Shown here: in pieces, positions 54,413 to 64,000 of the stretch
Layout of the letters: each line of letters begins with the position of its first letter
Numbering within the stretch: the stretch's first letter is position 1
From: Mycoplasmopsis fermentans PG18
GTDB lineage: Bacteria > Bacillota_I > Bacilli_A > Mycoplasmatales > Metamycoplasmataceae
Reading direction: 5' to 3'
DNA: 64,000 nucleotides
NCBI RefSeq assembly: GCF_000209735.1
Contig: NC_021002.1
Location: 549,391-613,390 of the forward strand
Notes under the pieces: generated by a model
What the model was told of the DNA's origin: nothing
The model's input: only the letters and a program-made list of their open reading frames with translations
The model's database searches: none
Translations under genes and position numbers: made by a program

Positions 54413-56488
54413 ATGATCCCACCTCAAAATATTAAGCGATCAGGATCAAAAAAGCGCAACAATGCATTATTTTGAACATTAATATCATTGTCAATCTTTT
54501 TGTGTTTTGTTTCATTGTTTGTTGCTGTTTATTTACTTTTAAATAATAAAAATGAAACAATAAATAAAAATAATAATTTAGTTAAAATAAAAATACAAAG
54601 TAAAGAAGATAAAATAGGACTTATAAATCAAGATAAATATATTGAACAATATGCAAAAAGTCCTTCTTCATTAAATAATTTTGACAATGTTACAAATGAT
54701 TTAAAAAATCAATTTATTGATTTAAAATTTAATGATTATATTTTGGCTAATAACACTGTTTTAAAGTATGATACGAAAAAACATAGCTATAAATATGATA
54801 AGAGAAATTGAGTTAAAAATGGAACGTTTAAATTTGAAAATAACAGTTGAGTATATATTGATCCTATTAACAATGTCAAATTTATTGACAAATCTTATGG
54901 CGTTGATAAAAACAAAAAACCACGCTTCCTTTTAGGCCCTTATGGTTTAGCTTTATTAGCTAATTATTTCTACTCAAGAATGACTTATGGACCGGAAATA
55001 AAATTTTTAGATTCTATAAACGTTAATGACTTTAGTATTATCACTAAAGAATCTGCAGGTATTTATTTGCCAACAATTCAAAGAATTTATTTAAATGGTG
55101 CGGCACTAAGTGAAAAAGGAGCAAAATTAAGTGTCAAAGTAAAACAAATACTTTATTCACTTTTTCATGAATACATGCACCATTGAGCACACAGTTATGC
55201 TTCATATGGTTCAATTGAAGATGTTAAAAATAATAAAGCAATTACAATTCCTTATCGTTCAAATTTAGAATTTTCAGTAAAAAGTGATTTTTGATATAAA
55301 AAATTTGCTAATCAATTTAAGGAATTATTAAATTATGATGATACATGAATAAACTCAATAAATCCATGGTTTCCAGGAGACAATTCATTTGTTCCTTATA
55401 AACTAAGTCTTAATGACTTGTGAAGTTTATCAAATGAAAACGATAATAAAAAATTCAAAGAAGCTTTAAATAAATTGAAATCTATTAAAGATGAAAATGA
55501 CAAAGTAACTTTTAGAGAAACTAAAGATTTCGATTCAAAATATTTAATAGCCGATTATTCAATAAATAGTTTGCCTTATTATTATTCTCTAGTTGAACTA
55601 GTGCCAAGAGAATGACAAAAATATGCTTACATACCATTTAATGATCCATCAAATCCTTATAATTATTTATATGAAAAAATAATTAAATCAGATACTATAG
55701 ATGATTTAGATATAATTGAATCTTTTTATGGTGTTACTTTTAAAGATTCAAATAATTTGTTGACCTATGCCAATAGTTATTCAATTGATTGATCAAGAAC
55801 AATGCATAAAGCTCAATTAGAAGCTGATCGAAACTTTTATAGTAACAATATTTATAAAAGTGAAAATCAACAACTATTTTACAAATTGTTTCTTGAAACA
55901 ATGGGTTATGGTAAAACTATAGCTCAAGTTAAAAGCAAAATAGATGTTAAAAAATTAATTGCTGGAGACACTGATAGTTATTCAGTTGAAATTGATAAAA
56001 ATAATATTTTTCAAACAAGAATTAGTGGTTATTTAGATAACAAAAATATCAAAGGATTTTATTTCACAAATAATAAAGATGAAAAAGAGTTTGTTAAAAT
56101 AAATTATTTAAATGCATTTAAATTTGAGGGAAAAGATAATTTATTAGATACTACTTTTACCTTATCGCCAAATATGGTTTTAAGTGATTTAATTTCAAAA
56201 CAAGCAGCTTATACAAGTGATTATTTTGATTATAGAAATATAAAAGAAAATTCACCTATTGAATTCTGACAAGATCTAAATAATGATGGTGAAATGCAAG
56301 ATAATGAATTAATCAAAGAATATGAAAAAGATCCATTGCCAGATAGATATTTAACTAGTAGTGATGCACCTAGTGAATTAGATTCAACGAATTCATATAA
56401 AATAGAAGCTAGCTTTATAAGCAAAAAACAATCAAATAAAAAATATGGAATATATTTTAAAAGGAGGGAAATGAATGTCTTTAGTTAA
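54413..56488 (+). CDS. MYPU_1760-type membrane metalloprotease
   Basis: 691 aa. A basic N-terminus and one membrane helix (about 22-43) anchor a large extracytoplasmic domain. The zinc-protease motif H252-E-Y-M-H256 is followed by HWAHSYASYG. LVELVPREWQKYAY in the middle may supply a further ligand. The family name comes from the M. pulmonis protein; I recognise it by HExxH context and layout. The last bases overlap the DUF402 gene by 14. Confidence 0.82.
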
Positions 56489-57131
56489 TAAGGATAATCT
56501 TCTTATTAAAGAAGAAAATTTAAAACCTAAAAAAATAGTTTTTCCCTTAATTGGATCAATTATTAATGTCCAAGCTTTTAAATTTAATGGTGAATTATAC
56601 CGCCAATGAAACGGTGTTAAGGTTTTAAGAAATACACCGCAACATTATGTTCTATTTATGTATAAAACTAAAGTAGCTGAAACTGATAAAAAAGGTTGAG
56701 TATATCGCGAATATGTTTTATGATTTATGCCTAAAAATAGTATGTATAATGCCTTGATTTTATTAAAACCAAAAAGTAATTATGTCTATGTAAATTTAGC
56801 TTCAAAACCATATTATGAAGATAATACAATCAAATTTGTTGATTTTGATTTAGATGTTAAAAGCTATCCTAAAAAAGATTTTACAATTGTAGATAAAGAA
56901 GAATTTCGTTACAATTCTAGACGCCTCAAATATCCTAAAAAACTGATAAATATGATTTACGATAATTTAGAGGAAATAGTTAATAAACATAATAATGGTG
57001 AGTATTTCTTTAATCCAGATGTAATTGATTATTACATCAATCAAGCTAAAAAAGACAAATCAATTTATCGTGATTTTAGAGTTAAAAAAGCAAGTAGTTA
57101 TAGTTTTAAATGAAGAAATAAAAATAAATAG
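56475..57131 (+). CDS. DUF402 domain protein
   Basis: 218 aa. An N-terminal OB-like part, then FMPKNSMYNALILLKPKSNY and FVDFDLDVKSYPKKDF, the DUF402 core whose acidic residues bind metal in FomD-like nucleotide phosphatases. The start is the second ATG of ATGAATG, with AAGGAGGGAA; it lies inside the protease end, so the pair is translationally coupled. The nucleotide substrate is unknown. Confidence 0.85.
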
Positions 57132-57330
57132 AGGTTAATTGAGACTGTTTAGAATTTTGTGTAAAGTCTCTCCTTTTTTCAATAAAAAGGAATTAACTTT
57201 ACATCAACACCTAATAATATTGCAGAACAAAATAAGATAATGCCTAAAAAACATTATCTTATTTTTAAAATTTGAATTTTAAAATAGGAAAAAGTTCTTG
57301 CCATGCAAGAAATCTTAATCCCTCTCCCGT

Positions 57331-57353
57331 CTCCCTTAACTCATTTAAGGGAG
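57331..57353. repeat. hairpin in IS256 element 3' region
   Basis: CTCCCTTAA (57331-57339) pairs with TTAAGGGAG (57345-57353). A competing CCTCTCCC stands next to it. It lies in the 300-base non-coding left part of the IS, after the transposase stop. Confidence 0.6.
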
Positions 57354-57439
57354 AGGCCTTCTTTGAAGCCAAAGAAGCAAAGCTTTTAAAATTTGAAAAA
57401 ATTATTCTTCATTTTCAAAATTAATAATTTTAAATTCAT

Positions 57440-58624
57440 TTAAAATGCTAGATCAATTTCTAATTCTTGAATTACTTCATTTTTTATGATTTGTTGAGAT
57501 GCTAGAAAAAGAATTTTTAAAAGACTATCATCAGATGGGAAAACCGTTTTTGTTTTTGTATATTTTCTAAATACGCTATTTAAATTTTCGATTGAATTAG
57601 TGGTATAAATGAGCGTTCTTATTTCAAGAGAATAATCAAACATTGTAGAAATTTCAGATCAGTTTCGTCTTCATATTGAAATAGATGTAGGATATTTTTT
57701 GCCTCATTTATCTTCAAAAATATCCAAATTATCCATTGCATTTTTTGCATCATTAGATTGATATACAGATTTTAAATCTTTGCAAAATTCTTTCATATCC
57801 TTGTAGTTAACATATTTAACAGAATTTCTAATCATATGTACAATGCAACGTTGTTGCTTACTATCAGGAAAAACGGCTTCTATAGCTTGTTGTATACCTT
57901 TTAAATTATCTGAACAAATAATATTAATTTTACTAATTCCTCTATTTTTAAGAGCATTTAGGACAGACATTCAAAACTTTGCAGATTCATTTTCTCCAAT
58001 ATAAAGTCCTAGAATTTCTTTTTGTCCTTCACCATTAATACCCATAATAACATATGTAGCTTTCTTAGTTACAACATTATTGTCTACAACATGAAAATGT
58101 ACTGCATCAATATAAATTATTGGATAATATGTTTCAAGTTTTCTTTCTTGTCATAATCTTGCGTCTTCAACAATTTCATTAGTTAATTGGCTTATTTGTG
58201 TTGGAGAATAATTAACGCCATATTTGCTAAACATAAAATCACTTACATCTCTTGTTGACATTCCTCTAGAATATAAAGCAAATACCATATCAACTAATTC
58301 AGAAATATCACGTTCATACTTTTTGATGATTATAGGTTCAAATTTCGCTTCACGATCTCTTGGAATGTCAATTTCCATTTGACCATATTGACTATTAACA
58401 TTTTTCTTAGAAAAACCGTTTCTATAATTTTCTTTTTGAACTTTATTATCATTTTTTTCATAACCCATAAAATTATCAAATTCTTTGTTCATCATTTTTT
58501 GGATTGTATTTTGAAATACTTCTTTCATAGCCATACTAAGATCACCAGAAGTAACTGGATTATAATTTTCTAAAATTTTTTCTGTTATTTCATCAATAAC
58601 AGGATTTATTGGTTTTCTTTTCAT
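57440..58624 (-). CDS. IS256-family (mutator) transposase
   Basis: 394 aa, intact. Starts MKRKPINPVIDEITEKIL; DDE residues in IIYIDAVHFHVV, NIICSDNLKG and TNSIENLNSVFRKYTK. The mutator signature block RGISKINIICSDNLKGIQQAI is complete. Ribosome site AAAGGATTT. Confidence 0.94.
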
Positions 58625-58705
58625 AAATAAAAAATCCTTTCTTGATAATATTTTATTTATTGAGAAAGGATTTTAGAACTTTACACAAAATTTTTTACAG
58701 TCCCA

Positions 58706-60808
58706 TTATTTAATTTTTTGAATATTGTAAGTTAAATAATTTCTTGATGAAAATTCACCATTTTTTGCAAAATAAGGATCTTCATCTGGTTTCAACAAAT
58801 AAGTTCCATCTTTACATTCAAATGTAAAGCTTAATTCGTTATATTTCATTCTTCTGTATTCATAAACTGGAACATTAAAGTAATCAGCATGATTTTTGAA
58901 AAATCACTTTTCTTTTCCTTCGTGATTTACTTTTGTCATATTTAACGATTTAAATACATCAAAATTATCATTTAAGCATCTAACAGTTTTAAAGCCCATT
59001 AAACTTTTTTCAGCAAATGTAAAATTTAATGTGTTAACGTCCAGAATATCTTTGTAATGACTTGCATCAAAATATTCCTTGCCGAGTGTGATATTATAAA
59101 TTGGATTTAACGTTGAAGCTGTTAAATTATTTATTTTTATAGTCAATACATAAGGTTTATTTCATTTGTTACCATTAGGTCAAAGAACAAACGCGTTGTT
59201 TAACATTTCAAATGGTTTTGAGACATTTTCAAATTCTTCAAATTCAAGTGTTTTGCAATCATCTGTATTCATTCGCTCGTCAAAGAAATAAATAAAATTG
59301 TCTGCATTAAATCCAACATTTTTTCAAAATTTAATATTTTTAAATCTATGCGCAGCTATTGCCCCCTCAACCTTTTCAACTTTTTTAGGATAAATTACTT
59401 TATCTGTATAACAGTTAAATGCATCATTATCGGTTTGACTATTTTTAGGGTTTCCAAAATATAAAATATTTACAGGATCAGAATCGGATAAATCTACTAA
59501 ATCTAAATTTAAATTAAATAAACGATAAAGACAATTAACGTATAAATCATTTTCTTCTGGTGGAAACGAATAATCTTTTAATTTAATCTTGAAAGATTTA
59601 GGAATTTTATTATTTTTCAATAATTTTATAAATAAATCAGAGTTTCCTCCACTTAATTCCGGAACATATAAGTTTTTAATTAAATATTCTGCACCTTCTA
59701 TGTCCTCGAAATCTGTGTTTTTTAAGGATAATTTGAAAGATGTTTTAAATGATAAATCCTTATCAATTATAAGTTTTTTTACTTTTAATTTTTTTGCAAT
59801 ATTTAAATAATCTAAATTTAAACCACCTGTATTAAAACTATATTTAAAATTTCTTAAATATAGATTTCTTATTTTTACATTATTAAATTGTTCATAACTT
59901 TCCATATTAAATATATTTTTATCAACAATAATATCTTTTTCTTCGTCTATAAAATTATTTAAATAAAAATAGATGTTTTTATTCCAAGACAAACCATCTT
60001 TAGAATTGTCTAAATAATTTAATTTAACATTATTAAATTCACTTAAATTAATTCTTCCCTTAAGCTCTCAACTACCAAAATTTCTATCATGAAAAAAAAT
60101 ACTAGAACATTTGGAATCAAATACAAATTCGCAATTATTTAACAAAGAAATTCTAGAAAATTCTCTTTTTCAATCAAAATTATCATTTGAATTCATAGTT
60201 AAAAAGTTTGACGGCATTACTATTTTTTTGAATTTTTTTATATCTTTTTTGTTTTTTCTTAATTCGATAGCTTTTTCTATTTCTGATTTAATTTTTTTTA
60301 AATTTTCGTCTTCACTTAATTTAAAATTTCTATTTGAATATTTTATTTTAGCTTCTTCTTCATTGTTGTTTATTCAATTTAATTCACTTATCAAATCATC
60401 TTTAGATGAAAATAAATAACTAGAAAATAATTTAACATTATCATTAGTATATTCTGGATGTATTGATATTGCATTAAAAGCAGGAAAATAAAAAACATCT
60501 GTTAATTGATTTCCATTTTTTTCAATATATCATTTTTGTATAACGTCATAAACGAAATCATAATCAATATATTTTTCTTTTTTATTTGTATTAACATTTT
60601 TTACTAATTTAGTATTTTTTTCTAATATATTTTTTAATTCATCTTTGTCATAATCTACGCAAGAAGTCGGAACATGATATTCTTTTACTTTTTTTTCCTC
60701 TTGTTCCTCTTGTTTTTTAGGCTTATCGGTATTTGAACATGAATTCAAAACCATTGGTATTGGTGATAAAATACTTAAATTTCTTATTATTTTAATAATT
60801 TTTTTCAT
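58706..60808 (-). CDS. large lipoprotein, paralogue B
   Basis: 700 aa. Lipobox MVLNSC (Cys at about 23) after a basic start. The mature head has a K/E-rich spacer (KPKKQEEQEEKKVKEYH), then SCVDYDKDELKNILEKNTK as in paralogue A. An N-rich solenoid-like middle follows, and the shared C-terminus with NPIYNITLG, SLMGFKTVRCL and FKNHADYFNVPV. The stop codon touches the IS256 element, so the native terminator has been displaced. Function unknown. Confidence 0.8.
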
Positions 60809-60911
60809 TTGAAATCCTTTCTAATTTATTTTTATATTTTGTAAAACAAAATGTTTAAAAAAAGTTAAAATGTCGTTGTATGTTAAGAAATCATATTTTT
60901 TGTCATTTATT

Positions 60912-61610
60912 TTAAATCTTATCATATATTTCTTTATTAAAATTTTCATAAATGCTAGATGATTCTTTTACTGAGTTTATTTTTGATTCAAATACTATTT
61001 CCTTTTCGTTCAAAATAGTAATGTAATCAATTATTTCATTATTTGAATCTATAACGTGAGATGCTAAAATTATTGACACGCCCTTTTGCTTTAAAGCTTG
61101 AAGTCTTTGATAAAGTTGATTTCTTGCATAAGGATCCAAATTTGCTTCAGGTTCGTCTAAAAGTAAAACCTTAGGTTCGATCATATTGATTAGTAAAAAC
61201 AATAATGTTCTTTTTTGCCCACTAGACAATTTATTTGGGTTTTTATTTATGCATTCAAATAAACCGAATTCTTTAAATTTATTTTCAATTTCAAATTTGC
61301 CAAAAATTTTTGTTGAAAAAAGCTTTAAATAAATTTTTATAAACTTATAAGAAGTTAAAAAAACTGGAAAATTAAAATCTGTTGGTAAGAAAAAAATATT
61401 TTTTCATTCTTTACAATTTTTTATGTTTTCGTTTTCGTAAAATATTTCTCCAGTAAAATTATCGTCTTGCATTGAAGCAATATTAAGTAGAAGAGTTTTT
61501 CCTTGACCATTTCTGCCTAATAATAAATTTATTTGGAAGTGATAGAAAGAAGTGTGTTGAACACTTTTTTTATTTCACTTTTGATTATTTATAAAAGTAC
61601 TCATAAACAT
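60912..61610 (-). CDS. ABC transporter ATP-binding protein
   Basis: 232 aa. Walker A LLLGRNGQGKTLLL at about 34, ABC signature KLSSGQKRTLLFLL, Walker B VLLLDEPEANLDP and H-loop ILASHV. No membrane domain and no permease gene next to it: upstream lies the mobile element, downstream the lipoprotein. The N-terminal strand region is shorter than usual. An exporter-like CcmA subtype is likely. ATG at 61610 or 61604; neither has a ribosome site. Confidence 0.88.
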
Positions 61611-61681
61611 TAATTCATATTTTTATTTAGTTTCGTATTCTGCTAAATTAATATACTTTTCAAAAAAATGATCAAAAGTAT

Positions 61682-61727
61682 AAAAAAATAACAGCGTCTA
61701 GAACACTTACTACCCGTTCGACCTGTT
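61682..61727 (-). ncRNA. candidate counter-transcribed RNA
   Basis: On the minus strand TGG-TATAAT (extended -10, 61742-61734) predicts a start near 61727. The transcript would run about 45 bases, form AACAG/CTGTT and end in ATTTTTTTA at about 61682. It lies antisense to the leader of the replication-type gene at 61779. Inference from motifs only. Confidence 0.3.
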
Positions 61728-61755
61728 GTATATATTATACCACAGTCGCTGTTAT
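61688..61755. repeat. 9-base inverted repeat bracketing a 50-base spacer
   Basis: ATAACAGCG (61688-61696) and CGCTGTTAT (61747-61755), perfect. The spacer is GC-richer than its surroundings (TACCCGTTCGACC) and contains GTATATATTATAC. It is the likely control region at the left end of the mobile element. Confidence 0.7.
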
Positions 61756-61778
61756 ATGTTCAAAAAAAAGGAGAAATT

Positions 61779-62498
61779 ATGAGTGTATACGGCGAACTAA
61801 GGTTAATTGCAAATGAAGGAAGCGAAAACGAAGTTAGAAAGTTTGAAGCTAACTTGGAATGGAGAAAAAATTATTTTGGCAAGAAGGTTTATGACAAGTT
61901 AAGCCAAGATACAGTTAGTGAAATTTTAAAAACAAAGATAGTACTCGGTGAAAGCTACTATAAGATTTTGAGAACTGAAAAAGTTGCTTTTGAAGTGTAT
62001 GTCTGTTTAAGGTTTCTTGGGGCTAAAAAACGCTATGTAAATTTTTATGAATTAGTGGCTTTTGGCTTCAAGAAAACAAGTTTGCAAAGAGCGGTAAAGT
62101 TTTTAACAGATATAGGGCTAATTTTAAAAGTTAGAAACGCTGTGAAAATTAAGAAGTTTAAGCTAACTAATGACGATAGAAAGTTCATTGTTATTAGTGG
62201 TTATAAAGACTGGAAGATTTTCTTGTTGTTTGGATTAGCTAATTTATGAGCTTATAAAACGCTTGTATGAAAATCAAAAGAACTTGGAACTAAAAAGTTT
62301 GTTAAAAGTAGAAAGATGAAAGTCATTGTACAAAATAACTTTTTAGGGCTAAAAGGTTCTACGGCTTACAGATACTTGAAAAATATATGTTTGGTTTTAG
62401 GTTTGAGAACTGATGAGTTATTTATTATTCAAAGAAGCGTCGATAACTTGCAGCATTTAAGCTTTAAGACTCAAAGGTATCTTGTAATACGCATATAA
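61779..62498 (+). CDS. putative replication/regulatory protein of mobile element
   Basis: 239 aa, basic (pI clearly high from K/R content), with AAAAGGAGA before the ATG. The middle contains VNFYELVAFGFKKTSLQRAVKFLTDIGLIL, a winged-helix type pattern; a second similar block reads GLKGSTAYRYLKNICLVLGL. Two such units fit a Rep-type initiator or a plasmid regulator. Of its four Trp codons two are TGG and two TGA, which is unlike the core genes. I do not recognise a family. Confidence 0.6.
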
Positions 62499-62570
62499 AG
62501 CAAATGAGGAGTAGTAATGAATAAGCTTCAATTATTATTACTGCGGTTTATTCATTACTGCTTGCTTTAG
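62497..62570 (+). promoter_or_regulatory. bulged hairpin holding a ribosome site and 17-aa mini-ORF
   Basis: AAAGCAA/TTGCTTT and a perfect 11-base stem GTAATGAATAA (62514-62524) / TTATTCATTAC (62548-62558). GAGGAG and an ATG at 62517 sit in the stem. The mini-ORF MNKLQLLLLRFIHYCLL ends at the TAG at 62568. It looks like a translation-controlled leader. Confidence 0.45.
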
Positions 62571-62688
62571 AAAATCTTATGGACGCACACTCGTGTGTTA
62601 TCTTTCATATTTAACCTTTTTGGGGTTTAAAGACATTTTAGAATAAGTATGCTGATGATGTCCAAATTAGGTCGATAAATAATTAGGA
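62571..62688. other. non-coding segment with inverted repeats, oriT candidate
   Basis: CACAC-TC-GTGTG at 62586-62597 and TTTAACC..GGGTTTAAA near 62610-62632. No gene. It lies a few hundred bases ahead of the relaxase gene, a usual place for an origin of transfer. Confidence 0.3.
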
Positions 62689-62715
62689 GTATTAATGAAT
62701 GTAATGAATTAATAC
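62689..62715 (+). promoter_or_regulatory. second hairpin with ribosome site and 5-codon ORF
   Basis: GTATTAAT (62689-62696) pairs with ATTAATAC (62708-62715). TTAGGAG precedes and the ATG at 62695 opens MNVMN followed by TAA. GAAGGAG for the next gene follows immediately. Confidence 0.4.
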
Positions 62716-62728
62716 GAAGGAGAAAGAA

Positions 62729-62920
62729 ATGAAATACAAAGAAGGACAATTAATTTTAGTTAACTATAAGTTTGCTCAAAAGTTTTTATCTTCATCAGTT
62801 GGAGATGATTTTCTCTATTTGGGATTACAAAATCGTAAAAACTTAGCTAAAAGACTTTCTCAAATTATGAATATACCAAAACTTACTCCTGAGTTTCATT
62901 GCATAGCTAAAGGGAGCTAG
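62729..62920 (+). CDS. hypothetical 63-aa protein of mobile element
   Basis: Starts MKYKEGQLILVNYKF with GAAGGAGA upstream, and ends CIAKGS. Soluble and basic. 20 bases before the relaxase gene, same strand, so probably cotranscribed. No family recognised. Confidence 0.65.
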   Translation: MKYKEGQLILVNYKFAQKFLSSSVGDDFLYLGLQNRKNLAKRLSQIMNIPKLTPEFHCIAKGS

Positions 62921-62940
62921 TTAGTTAAAGAGGAGGGAGA

Positions 62941-64000
62941 ATGGATGTTTATATGAAGTTCAACTATGTATCTAAAATGACTAACTATAAAACTGGTTTA
63001 GGCTATTGTCATGATTTAAGTAGTTGAGTATCAAGTGGGACAGTTATTGATTATTTTGCAAGAGGAGATAAGTGTGTAGCATTTAGTCCTTTTGATGATA
63101 GCGAAAAAGATAGAATGCTTTTAGAGGAAGTAAGTAGAGAAGAAAAGATTAACTGATATAGAAATCATCTTAAGTCTAAAATGGGTAGCCAATATTCTGG
63201 TGTTTATGATATGCTAAACGATTCTAGTGCTGATGTAAATATCGATAACGTTAAGGAAGAATTAAAGAGTATTGATGAACAAACATTTTATGAAGGCATT
63301 TTAAACTTAGGTAATTTAGGTTTAGAACATAATGTTTTAACTGCTAATGATTGAGCTGAGTTAGTTAAAGAGGAGTTTAGAAACTTCTATAGCATTAGCG
63401 GTTTTAATTTAGATAACCTTAGTTCTTATTATTCAATACATGGTAATACAGATAATCCACACATCCATTTTATGTTTTTTGAAAAGACTAAAAAAAGAGC
63501 AAAAAGAAAATTAAACATCGACGATATAAAAATGCTAAGAATGAAGATTACAAACAAGCTTATTAAAAACTTTGATTATCAAAATCTTAAGGATTTAACA
63601 AGTAAGTTATGAGATGCCAGAAAAGATGTTTTATCTTCGACAGAACGAACGCTTGAGAATGTTCAAAGCCAAGATTACAAAGACTTTATTGAGGCTTGCT
63701 GTTATGTAAGAGCTGAAATGGAGAATATGTTCAATAAGTCTTATAAACTTGCTTCACCAGAAGTTAAAGAAGCGATAAACAAGATAGAAACATTTTTATA
63801 TAAATATGATGATGATTTTAAAGGAAAGATGGATAACTATCAAAAGGCATTTGATTTAGTTATGCAACTAAAGGATGAAACGAATTCAACGTTTTTAAAA
63901 AAGAGAATCAATAATGTTTTGAGAACTGAAAAAGATGAGTTTTCTAGACAGCTAGGGAACAAGATAATAAAAGCAATTCTAAAATCAAGAAATGCTAAGA
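62941..64000 (+). CDS. MobL-like relaxase (runs off window)
   Basis: 353 codons visible, no stop before the window end. Ribosome site GAGGAGGGAG. The key block is SSYYSIHGNTDNPHIHFMFFEK, cited here by its core NTDNPHIH: the H-x-H metal motif of relaxases, in the form typical of the MobL family. It is preceded by WAELVKEEFRNFY and NLGNLGLEHNV, also as in MobL. Downstream is a long helical charged region. Relaxases nick oriT and pilot DNA in conjugation. Confidence 0.78.

Larger units (their letters stand above)
57141..58704 (-). mobile_element. intact IS256-family insertion sequence
   Basis: 1564 bp. Terminal inverted repeats of 27 bases (57141-57167 and 58678-58704), 23 matching, sharing AATTTTGTGTAAAGT. 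One full-length transposase. The flanks (AGGTTAATT left, ATTATTTAA right) show no 8-9 base duplication. The right end lies one base from the stop codon of a lipoprotein gene. Confidence 0.88.

Noticed and set aside
57132-58714. Target-site duplication of the IS256 element
   Set aside because: Flanks AGGTTAATT and ATTATTTAA do not match as direct repeats; a shared TTAATT-like string is expected by chance in AT-rich DNA.

Overview
The window is a low-GC mollicute chromosome segment. TGA must be read as tryptophan throughout: nearly every long gene is broken at TGA under the standard code and restored under translation table 4. The gene set (HinT with P60-like and P80-like membrane proteins, a MYPU_1760-type metalloprotease, a PstC-PstA fusion, many lipoproteins with a lipobox) points to a Mycoplasma of the Hominis group. 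A glucose-type PTS permease, HPr kinase and GAPDH suggest a sugar fermenter. I cannot name the species from sequence alone.

Layout. 1-1.8 kb: a small QxK nuclease-like gene, a decayed DUF4143-type ATPase pseudogene and a 63-aa ORF. 1.9-8.6 kb: tdk, pepA, then the phosphate system phoU-pstB-pstCA on the minus strand and a divergent PstS-like lipoprotein. 8.7-9.6 kb: no intact gene, a decayed transposase-like remnant. 9.7-13.4 kb: hprK-lgt-trxB, a membrane protein, rpmB. 13.5-18.7 kb (minus): gmk-prpC-prkC-rsgA-rpe and a two-TM protein. 19-24 kb: secG-rnr-trmN6-metG and an ABM-like small protein. 24.2-29 kb: gap, a lipoprotein, ptsG, an unknown minus gene. 29-33.4 kb: mnmE-tatD-rsmA-membrane protein-gpsA. 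33.7 kb: tRNA-Cys and tRNA-Arg. 33.8-36.6 kb: comEC, comEA, recU, HU. 36.8-40.7 kb: the P80-P60-HinT operon. 40.8-48.6 kb: unknown genes, pyrH-frr, dnaE and a polA-type 5'-3' exonuclease. 48.6-61.6 kb is an accessory region: two large paralogous lipoproteins, tRNA-Leu and tRNA-Lys, an intact IS30-family element, a frameshifted acid-phosphatase lipoprotein, the metalloprotease/DUF402 pair, an intact IS256-family element and a lone ABC ATPase. 61.7 kb to the end is the left part of an apparently mobile element: a replication-type winged-helix-like gene with a possible antisense RNA over its leader, hairpin-rich leader sequences with mini-ORFs, a 63-aa gene and a MobL-like relaxase that runs off the window.

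The most notable observations are: the MobL-bearing element with plasmid-style control signals; an IS30-family copy that duplicated a transcription-terminator hairpin (the IS1630 mode of insertion); a consistent class of genes whose AUG sits exactly at the predicted transcription start (leaderless mRNAs, including dnaE and pstS); and a DnaE whose PHP metal ligands are lost.
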